A program made the position numbers and the translations under genes. From positions 1 through 21,032 of the IMG/VR virus record IMGVR_UViG_3300047299_000014: 21,032 bases of DNA; one strand, written 5' to 3'. This DNA is from a virus. The notes below the pieces were generated by a model. The model was not told the origin of the DNA. It did not search any database and saw only the letters and a program-made list of their open reading frames with translations. Shown here piece after piece: positions 1 to 5,743 of this stretch. Within the stretch, counting starts at the first letter, position 1. Each line of letters begins with the position of its first letter.

Positions 1-473
1 CATTCAGCCTGCACCACAGCGCGATAAGTACCACCAGGAAACGCCTTGTTGTACCCATACTTGGCCGTGCTGGATACCTTAAACCATGTAGATCCAGCAA
101 GGTTCAAGCCGTATTCGGTGGAGTCACCAAAGACAACTTTGCTTGTCTCGTAGGTTGACATTGCGGCATCGGATACTTGAGACACAGAACTTGATCCAGT
201 CCAGACCAATGTGTCATTTAGCGAGGGACTTGTGGAAAAGCTCGTGGGCGTTGTAATCCGCGCTTTGTATGCGTTAGCCAGAGAAACGTCATACCGGATG
301 ACAGGCATCACACCACCGTCAGCAGGAGCCGTACTGAGTTTGTCGGCAGTAGGGTTTCCGTACACACCAGGCGTGTCTGTACTGATAACGCACTTGGATT
401 GCACGTTACCGGAAATAATGACTTCCTCTGCAAAGCAGATATTGGTCAACAGCAAAAGAAAAAGATACCTCAT
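1..473 (-). CDS. Secreted protein of unknown function (3' end outside window)
   Basis: The frame starts at ATG 473 and stays open for 157 codons to the left edge, so the C-terminus is missing. The first 15 residues, MRYLFLLLLTNICFA, form a clear signal peptide, with likely cleavage before EEVIISG. The mature part is rich in Ser, Thr, Gly and Val, alternates polar and hydrophobic residues like a beta-sandwich, has a cysteine early (SKCVI), and reaches FPGGTYRAVVQAE at the edge. That ending and the early cysteine recall secreted pilin-like or spore-coat-U-like beta proteins, but this is a weak structural guess. The start follows the upstream stop by two bases and has GAGG five bases before ATG, so it is translated with its neighbour. 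It is the third signal-peptide gene in a row. Function unknown. Confidence 0.78.
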   Translation of the reverse strand, partial: MRYLFLLLLTNICFAEEVIISGNVQSKCVISTDTPGVYGNPTADKLSTAPADGGVMPVIRYDVSLANAYKARITTPTSFSTSPSLNDTLVWTGSSSVSQVSDAAMSTYETSKVVFGDSTEYGLNLAGSTWFKVSSTAKYGYNKAFPGGTYRAVVQAE

Positions 474-475
474 GA

Positions 476-1291
476 TTACCTCTGATATTGAGAATCAACC
501 ATACGCTCGTGCAATATCTGTTGAGCCAGACCATTACGCAAGCCCACTTTACTTTCTGGCAGTTTAGCGTCTACAAGTTTCACTGTCTCTCTGTAAACAC
601 CGCCATCAATTTTCAATGTGTAGTAACTACTTAAATTAGTCACGTTCATTGATTGAAGAATCATTGACTGTGCAATGCCCTCCACAATTTTGTCAGAATC
701 TTTGATTTTCTCGATTTTCTCTTTTTTTGCCTCTTGTTGCTTGTATTCCTGCTCAGTCTTACTCATTGCTGACTTTACAGACGAATCATCCAAAGCACTG
801 TAAACGGCAGGAGTCTCAGGTATCACTGGCTTGTAACCAGGGCAACTAGGACTACTCTGAGGATTGAAACAATGGTCAATCTTGTATGTATATACAACAT
901 TTGGCTTTTCTACCGTACCTTGGCCATCAACCTCAATAGACCCCTTGCCCCAATTACCAATCGGCACATTGTCAACAGAAGCCATCTTGTTGATTGTTGT
1001 ACCAGGCCGACCAGACCAGTCATCAGTCTCACGAAAAACGTACCCATTTCCTCGTGCATCCAAATTTTGCACATGAACAAGCATGGCATCTTGAGGACGT
1101 TTCACGGCTGTATATTGATAGATCACACCGTTAACAGTAAGCCCAGACTCTTTTGGTAGGACGCTCATATCCCACGTTAAACCGCCCACAGCGGCATTTG
1201 TAGTCTGTCCGTAGGTAAACGGCTCAGAGTAAGAGCAAGAGGCCCAAAACGCCCAATAAAGAGCCAGAGCCGAAAGTCGTAGATTTCTCAT
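476..1291 (-). CDS. Secreted protein of unknown function, 271 aa
   Basis: I chose ATG 1291 because GGAGG lies six bases upstream and because the protein then opens with a signal peptide: MRNLRLSALALYWAFWASC, likely cut after SYS. The frame is also open further upstream to 1348, but that gives an unlikely Arg-rich leader. The mature protein has a beta-rich N-terminal half containing a CFNPQSSPSCPGY segment with two cysteines that could form a disulphide. A Lys/Glu/Gln-rich stretch (KTEQEYKQQEAKKEKIEKIK), probably a coiled coil or helix, follows, then a short C-terminal domain. The gene overlaps the preceding gene by 68 bases and is followed after two bases by another secreted protein gene. I do not recognise the family. 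The context suggests action in the periplasm or at the host surface, or incorporation in the particle. Confidence 0.8.
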   Translation of the reverse strand: MRNLRLSALALYWAFWASCSYSEPFTYGQTTNAAVGGLTWDMSVLPKESGLTVNGVIYQYTAVKRPQDAMLVHVQNLDARGNGYVFRETDDWSGRPGTTINKMASVDNVPIGNWGKGSIEVDGQGTVEKPNVVYTYKIDHCFNPQSSPSCPGYKPVIPETPAVYSALDDSSVKSAMSKTEQEYKQQEAKKEKIEKIKDSDKIVEGIAQSMILQSMNVTNLSSYYTLKIDGGVYRETVKLVDAKLPESKVGLRNGLAQQILHERMVDSQYQR

Positions 1292-1736
1292 CCTTGACCT
1301 CCACTGGTTTCGGGTTTGCCTGCCATGCCGCCTTTGCAGCAGGCCCAATCATCCCATCGTAAGGACAAGGCGTGCCAGCGTGCATCATGGCATCAAAGAC
1401 CTTTTGGTCTTGGCACATCACAGATACAGCGGCTACTTTCATGCCCATGTCGTACAGGGTCTTGGCGTTCTTCAAACGGATACAGTTTTCTTCGGTGAAT
1501 GTCGTACCAGCAGAGATGCCGAGAATCTGGGTTTGCACTGCGCCAGCAACTCCAACCGTACACAGATCGGATGTCGCATTTGCGCCAATTTGCGGAGAGA
1601 TTGCAGACGGAGGTGGAGATTTGACCGTAGTGGTCATGCTGCCATTTGTGGTGACAGTGCTCGTGTTTGTGGAAATAGTCTCAATCGGCTGTGCAAGTGC
1701 CGATGGTATTAGGAGAGCAATCAAGTATTTACGCAT
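1224..1736 (-). CDS. Exported, possibly membrane-anchored protein of unknown function, 170 aa
   Basis: The protein opens with a signal peptide, MRKYLIALLIPSALA, likely cut before QP. A Thr/Ser-rich low-complexity segment follows. Then comes a compact domain with three cysteines (SDLCTVG, EENCIRL, VMCQDQ) plus a fourth in GTPCPYDGMIG, an even number that would suit two disulphides in the periplasm. The C-terminus is strikingly hydrophobic (LLGVLGLLLLL and stop), so it could be a membrane anchor. I recall similar unnamed proteins from environmental phages but know no function. The start overlaps the end of a 30-residue membrane protein by eight bases, and the end overlaps the next secreted protein by 68 bases. 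It could be an envelope protein for exclusion or lysis, but nothing in it identifies an activity. Confidence 0.8.
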   Translation of the reverse strand: MRKYLIALLIPSALAQPIETISTNTSTVTTNGSMTTTVKSPPPSAISPQIGANATSDLCTVGVAGAVQTQILGISAGTTFTEENCIRLKNAKTLYDMGMKVAAVSVMCQDQKVFDAMMHAGTPCPYDGMIGPAAKAAWQANPKPVEVKDEKSTTFGSGSLLGVLGLLLLL

Positions 1737-1821
1737 ACAGCCCCCACACAGAATAGACAGTCCAAACCATCATTGCCACCACAAGAACAGCAGCAATGAA
1801 GGCAAGGATAAAGTCTTTCAT
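1729..1821 (-). CDS. Membrane micro-protein, 30 aa
   Basis: A 30-codon frame runs from ATG 1821 to TAA at 1729. Its product begins MKDFILAFIAAVLVVAMMV and continues to VWGLYA, giving one clear transmembrane helix with a short charged N-terminus. It overlaps the stop of the preceding gene in an ATGA junction and overlaps the next start by eight bases, so it fills the space between two genes with no slack, as translationally coupled phage genes do. No strong Shine-Dalgarno sequence is seen, so coupling would be needed. Single-helix peptides of this kind can be pinholin-like, lysis regulators or inner-membrane exclusion factors, but none of these can be assigned. Confidence 0.6.
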   Translation of the reverse strand: MKDFILAFIAAVLVVAMMVWTVYSVWGLYA

Positions 1822-2018
1822 TTCCAGTGACTCACGACCCATGAGACGACAGAGCCAACACCAGCGGCAATCGTCATGCCCATCCAAAACCCGCCTTTTG
1901 ACTTGTTGGCAAGCTCAAGAAGTTGCTTAATGTCGCCATCCATTGACTCTACCTTTGTGGTCAGAATCTCCACTTTGGCGATTAATTTTCCATACTCAAC
2001 AGGGTCAATGGATTCCAT
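1818..2018 (-). CDS. Small coiled-coil plus transmembrane protein (holin-accessory-like), 66 aa
   Basis: Residues 1 to 40 are a heptad-like amphipathic helix (LIAKVEILTTKVESMDGDIK). Residues 42 to 63 are a single transmembrane helix (GGFWMGMTIAAGVGSVVSWV), and the protein ends in HWK. Helix followed by a C-terminal membrane segment is the layout of XhlA-type and related holin-accessory proteins found near phage lysis genes, so a lysis or membrane role is plausible. No endolysin is visible next to it, which weakens that reading. The stop overlaps the 30-residue membrane protein gene by four bases (ATGA). The function is inferred only from architecture. Confidence 0.75.
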   Translation of the reverse strand: MESIDPVEYGKLIAKVEILTTKVESMDGDIKQLLELANKSKGGFWMGMTIAAGVGSVVSWVVSHWK

Positions 2019-2022
2019 AATG

Positions 2023-2244
2023 TCACTCTTGGGGTTTGTCAGATTCTACCGACAAAGACTGTTTGAGCATAGCGAAAAATGCGTCTCTGCCCACTTGCAT
2101 TTGGTCTGCGTTCCACCTAGCAGAGGCAATCTTGCGATCTAAGTCCGCCACGTGATTAACGAGAATTTTTTGCTGCTCAGAAAGGTCGTGAAAGTCGTAT
2201 TCAACATTGTCTATGACCAATGGGGTTTTTTCTTTGTTGCCCAT
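2023..2244 (-). CDS. Small conserved phage protein (DUF6447-like), 73 aa
   Basis: The protein has a short N-terminal strand region (PLVIDNVEYDFHDLSEQQK) followed by one long helix to residue 66 (about ILVNHVADLDRKIASARW onward). This layout, with the pattern I-D-x-x-x-Y-D-x-x-D-L-S-x-x, resembles the DUF6447 family that I recall from environmental phages, usually beside fibre or lysis genes. No biochemical role is known to me. Its start has only a weak AAAGA ribosome-binding sequence and lies just after a GC-rich hairpin at 2260 to 2281. It ends four bases before the next gene. It is probably a small structural or assembly helper, but that is a guess. Confidence 0.75.
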   Translation of the reverse strand: MGNKEKTPLVIDNVEYDFHDLSEQQKILVNHVADLDRKIASARWNADQMQVGRDAFFAMLKQSLSVESDKPQE

Positions 2245-2259
2245 GATTTTTCTTTAATT

Positions 2260-2281
2260 GCCGCCAAGGTCGGGTGGCGGC
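2260..2281 (-). other. GC-rich intergenic hairpin
   Basis: A perfect seven-pair inverted repeat, GCCGCCA pairing with TGGCGGC around an eight-base loop, sits between two small genes. On the minus strand it is followed by AATTAAAG and not by a T run, so it is not a canonical Rho-independent terminator. It could protect the 3' end of the upstream message, slow polymerase, or modulate the weak start at 2244. Confidence 0.5.
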
Positions 2282-2290
2282 TTCCCGTTA

Positions 2291-2581
2291 TCACCAAGGT
2301 GTGCCAGTAGCACTTACGGGATTCTTCTGAGCCTCAATCTGAGCCAGCACAGCAGCCTCGGTAGCGTCTTTGTCAACCTTAGCCCATACCCATTGCAGGA
2401 CAGTGGCTTCAGTGAGGGACTCGTAAGGGATGCTCAGTTCACCTTCAAAGGAGCAGGAGGCGTAGACGGAGCCGGAGAAGTTGCCGTCCACACCGGAGCA
2501 AGTCCAGTGGCCGACACGGACAAAGCCGGTAGCGACATCGCGCTCCAAGCTAGAGACAGACCATTTAATAGTTGCAGTCAT
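2291..2581 (-). CDS. Conserved phage protein of unknown function, 96 aa
   Basis: The protein begins MTATIKWSVSSLERDVATGF and ends IEAQKNPVSATGTPW. The opening strand with a Trp, the VGHWTCSG segment, the acidic TEATVLQWVWAKVDKDATEA helix and the terminal QKNP to PW tail form a pattern I recall from a widespread small family of environmental and cyanophage genomes (DUF7936-like), often encoded near tail fibres. No function is known to me. The start ATG 2581 is preceded by AAAGGAAA at good distance and lies 11 bases after the fibre gene, in the same transcript. It may be a fibre-associated or virion accessory protein, an inference from position only. Confidence 0.75.
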   Translation of the reverse strand: MTATIKWSVSSLERDVATGFVRVGHWTCSGVDGNFSGSVYASCSFEGELSIPYESLTEATVLQWVWAKVDKDATEAAVLAQIEAQKNPVSATGTPW

Positions 2582-2592
2582 TTCAGTTTCCT

Positions 2593-4563
2593 TTACAGAT
2601 TAGCGGCATCCAAACGTGCCTTGAGTTGGTCAATGGTATTTTGCTGCTCTTGAATCAAAGCCACAAGGTTTGCCATCACTTCAGGGCTACTTGGCTGGAT
2701 AGATTGGTACACAGGCTTGCCATCAGCATCCACAGCATCTTTTGTCCCGTTGCCAGAATACTTGGCAACTTCCATAAACTCGTGAGCAATGAAACCAACA
2801 CCTTTGCCAGAGCCATCCCACCAGTCCCAAGTCTTAGGCTGCAAAGCCATCACAAAGGCTTTGGCGCCAGTCAGAGCAGCAGGATTGTTCTTCAGGCGGT
2901 AGTCAGAGGTCAGGTTGTAGAGAACACCGGTGGTGCCATTTTGTGTGATAGAGCCAATACCAGTGCCGTTGTATGAAAAGGTGGCATATACAGCACCACC
3001 ACCTGTTCCCGATTGGTGTCCGATTGCAATACCTGACGCACTTCCGGCAGAAAAGTCTCTGAGCAAACAGAAACCGACAGTTGGCGTCCCTGTTGCACTC
3101 GTAGTCCCCACCAGCAAGTTACCACTCGCATCCAGCGTCATCGCCTGAGTGAAGCTGATAGCGTTGCCTGCTGTGCCGGAGGGGGCGGTGTACCAAACAT
3201 GCTGACCAGACGACTGAGAATACTGGGTGGCGTACCCATTCGTAATGTACTTGTTCCCTGCGTTATAGTACCAGTTGGCCGACAGAATTGCTTGGTTGTT
3301 ATATCCGGTAATGGAAGCCTGATTCGCTTGAAACACAGGCCCAACTGTCGCCCAAGCACTCGGAGTCACCCCGAGGCCGAGGTTGCCGGAGTTATCCAGC
3401 GTGAGCTTTGTCGCATAGCTGCTGGACGGTGTTTGCCAGATGAAGTTGCCTGCGTTGGTTAAGCCCACAAACCCGGTAACGCCTGTGTTTTTCAGCCCGA
3501 TATAAACATCAGTAGTGCTTGCTTCAAACAAGGAAACTGTAGAGCTTGCGCCGCCCAAAACATGAAGCTTATAAGTAGGCGAACTCGTCCCAATGCCAAG
3601 ACCTGTGGAGGTCAGGCGCATTTGTTCGGAGCCGCCATGATAGAAACGAATGTTGTTTGAACCTGCGGGATACAAAGTTAGGTCATTACTTGTGCCGCTG
3701 CCTATGATTCCGCTGTCAGTTCCAACATAACCAGCGTTTGAGCCTTGAGCATACAAGGCAAAATAAGCACCATTACCAGCACCAGTTCCACCGAAAAGCT
3801 TGGCAACAGAAACAGATGATGATGTGACTCCAAAAATTGAAGTCCCATCAAACGTCAGCGCACTCCCCGTGGTCAGGACTTTGGAGCCGTTGAGGTAGGC
3901 CACGCCGTTGGCGGTGCCACCAGAGAGCGTTACAGCGCCAGAAGCAGAAAGGGTAGTGACAGATGCAGTCCCACCAGATACGTTTGTCGCAGTCGTAGCC
4001 GTAGCAGCGTTTCCATAGATGTCACCGCTAATTTTGCTACCAGCCAATGACGTAATCCACGCAGGGTTTGAATACGAACCAGTTGAATAAAGACCGTTTG
4101 TGACAGTTCCAGCATTTCCACTGACATCACCAGTAACGTTTCCTGTCAAATTGCCAGAAAAACCACTTGTTGCAGTAATAGTCGTTCCTGTAATCAGTGC
4201 AGGCGTTGTTCCACCAATCGTAGTTCCGTTAATCGTGCCACCAGTAATCGTCACAGAAGCCAGTGCATCAGCTTCCATGGCATTGTTCAACTCAGCACGA
4301 GTGATTGATTTCAGCGTCAGCGCAGATTGATCCCAGATCAGGAACTTGTCATCAGAAGCGGTAGATGCGCCATCAATCGTTGACAAAGTGGTCGGATTGA
4401 CGTTTGCCAAGTTTTCTTTAGCAAGCGGATAACCACCAGCAAGCGTGCCGTCATGGATAACAGCTGTGTCCTTTGTGGTGTCGATGGTGACTTCACCCTC
4501 AAGACCAGTGAAAGTTGCGTGTTCGGCAGTTGTGCCACGGCGATGTTGTACGGCAGTAGTCAT
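2593..4563 (-). CDS. Tail fibre with Mtd-like N-terminus and S74 self-cleaving chaperone
   Basis: This 656-residue protein is probably the receptor-binding fibre. Its first 50 residues (MTTAVQHRRGTTAEHATFTG and following VTIDTTKDTAVIHDGT) match the N-terminal domain of major-tropism-determinant-type fibres, which attaches to the tail. Residues about 130 to 540 are a Gly/Ser/Thr/Asn-rich shaft with repeats such as GIGTSSPTYKLHV and GLGVTPSAW. The last 104 residues are a Peptidase_S74 intramolecular chaperone, with the Ser553-Lys558 dyad in SDYRLK, followed by GFIAHEF and a C-terminal helix (LVALIQEQQNTIDQLKARL). In this family the chaperone trimerises the fibre and cleaves itself off before the serine. 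The start has GAGGT six bases upstream, and the gene has its own promoter-like sequence. Confidence 0.9.
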   Translation of the reverse strand: MTTAVQHRRGTTAEHATFTGLEGEVTIDTTKDTAVIHDGTLAGGYPLAKENLANVNPTTLSTIDGASTASDDKFLIWDQSALTLKSITRAELNNAMEADALASVTITGGTINGTTIGGTTPALITGTTITATSGFSGNLTGNVTGDVSGNAGTVTNGLYSTGSYSNPAWITSLAGSKISGDIYGNAATATTATNVSGGTASVTTLSASGAVTLSGGTANGVAYLNGSKVLTTGSALTFDGTSIFGVTSSSVSVAKLFGGTGAGNGAYFALYAQGSNAGYVGTDSGIIGSGTSNDLTLYPAGSNNIRFYHGGSEQMRLTSTGLGIGTSSPTYKLHVLGGASSTVSLFEASTTDVYIGLKNTGVTGFVGLTNAGNFIWQTPSSSYATKLTLDNSGNLGLGVTPSAWATVGPVFQANQASITGYNNQAILSANWYYNAGNKYITNGYATQYSQSSGQHVWYTAPSGTAGNAISFTQAMTLDASGNLLVGTTSATGTPTVGFCLLRDFSAGSASGIAIGHQSGTGGGAVYATFSYNGTGIGSITQNGTTGVLYNLTSDYRLKNNPAALTGAKAFVMALQPKTWDWWDGSGKGVGFIAHEFMEVAKYSGNGTKDAVDADGKPVYQSIQPSSPEVMANLVALIQEQQNTIDQLKARLDAANL

Positions 4564-4581
4564 GGGTTCACCTCTTGTGAG

Positions 4582-4610
4582 ATTATAGGTTTTGCGTCAG
4601 ATTGCATCAA
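4582..4610 (-). promoter_or_regulatory. Sigma70-type promoter before the fibre gene
   Basis: On the minus strand TTGATG (4605 to 4610) and a perfect TATAAT (4582 to 4587) are separated by exactly 17 bases, close to the sigma70 consensus. A start about seven bases downstream would leave a leader of roughly 15 bases beginning just before GAGGT, the fibre gene's ribosome-binding site. It lies in a 64-base gap, one of the few real gaps in the operon, after an AT-rich gene. It was identified by eye only. It could give the fibre and downstream genes their own transcription. Confidence 0.6.
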
Positions 4611-4627
4611 TCGTAATCTTTTGCCTT

Positions 4628-5743
4628 TTATTCGTATTGGGTAGTGTCAATCGTATATGTCTTGAAATTCATGCCCAAGTTTTTACTGAAAGTTCTGTTT
4701 GAAATAAGTCCTGAATCAAAAGAAATTCCACTCCAGCACGAATATAAATTGCCATCGCTTTTTTTAGTCACTCCAGACAAAAATCCCTTTGACCAAGGCT
4801 CGCCATTGTAGTAAACAGCAGATTGGTATTGCATTGCTCCAGGACAGAATGTTGCTGAATTAGTTGGAATTGATCCTTGCTTGGCAAGCAAAGTTGTATC
4901 AGGCATAGTCCAATATGGGCCAGTTGTTCTTGATACACCTGCTGCAACATAATCACAACTTGCTCTCGCATTAAGCGGATTATTGCTTGCGTCAAATAAT
5001 AAACTATTATCTGCGTCATAAATACGCAAGCCATATCCATCATTAGAAGATGAACTCACATCTTCAAAACAATATATTTTTGGAGTTGTTCCGCCACCTG
5101 TATAACTTATAACAATCTCATGATTTGTTGCACTTGTTTTTTTGCTCATCACGACAGATGCTTTTTGCCCAACTATATCTTCTACAAAAGCAATTACATC
5201 ATTACTTGAACTGGTTATATTTGCAACTGCAATAGTGTCAATATACCAGCCCCTATGTAATTGATCTTCTCTTTCAACTATTGATGTTACAGTTGCCTTG
5301 CCTATAAAGTTATAGTTTGATGTGAAATCACTAATAATTACTTCACTATCATTATTTTTTACAAGAACTCCATAGCTTGATGTATTTGGTGCTGTATTTA
5401 CATAAACCCAAATTTGTGTTGGAGCATATAGTTGATATGATGGATTAAAGTTTGTTGACCAAGTAACTGTCGGATAAGCTCCAGAATTGTTGTATGTTAT
5501 TTCTGGCATAACAACAACTATTATTGCTCCAGAACTAGCCCAAGCAGATAAAGGCCAACCAGAGTTAGAAGCAAAATTCCAAAGCGGAACTGCCGATATA
5601 GTATGACCTGCAAGCTCTGGATATGATCTACTTCCAGCATTATTTTGTCCAACAAATATAGTGTCGTAATGCGACATACATTGCGTGCTTGTATCAAATA
5701 TAAGCCTATCTGACGAATTTCTAATTTCAACGCCGTAACTCAT
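4628..5743 (-). CDS. Three-repeat tail-associated protein (DUF6453-like), AT-rich
   Basis: The 371-residue protein has three related segments starting near residues 2, 123 and 236: SYGVEIRNSSDRLIFD, SYGVLVKNNDSEVIISD and GYGLRIYDADNSLLFD. Each is followed by a beta-rich stretch with aromatic residues. Short S-Y-G-L-x-V-x-x-x-D-G-type openings are typical of the DUF6453 family of phage proteins, which sit next to gpJ-like proteins and fibres, so a virion or receptor-contact role is likely. The start overlaps the end of the gpJ-like gene (ATGA). The gene is visibly richer in A and T than its neighbours, with many TTT, ATA and AAT codons, so it looks like a recently acquired cassette. Its exact function is unknown. 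Confidence 0.75.
   Translation of the reverse strand: MSYGVEIRNSSDRLIFDTSTQCMSHYDTIFVGQNNAGSRSYPELAGHTISAVPLWNFASNSGWPLSAWASSGAIIVVVMPEITYNNSGAYPTVTWSTNFNPSYQLYAPTQIWVYVNTAPNTSSYGVLVKNNDSEVIISDFTSNYNFIGKATVTSIVEREDQLHRGWYIDTIAVANITSSSNDVIAFVEDIVGQKASVVMSKKTSATNHEIVISYTGGGTTPKIYCFEDVSSSSNDGYGLRIYDADNSLLFDASNNPLNARASCDYVAAGVSRTTGPYWTMPDTTLLAKQGSIPTNSATFCPGAMQYQSAVYYNGEPWSKGFLSGVTKKSDGNLYSCWSGISFDSGLISNRTFSKNLGMNFKTYTIDTTQYE

Noticed and set aside
1292-1348. Upstream extension of the 271-residue secreted protein
   Set aside because: It would add an Arg/Gln-rich leader before the signal peptide and has no ribosome-binding site; GGAGG clearly marks ATG 1291.
2260-2281. Intrinsic terminator after the 96-residue protein gene
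   Set aside because: The stem is good but no T run follows on the minus strand, and the plus strand has no gene to terminate.
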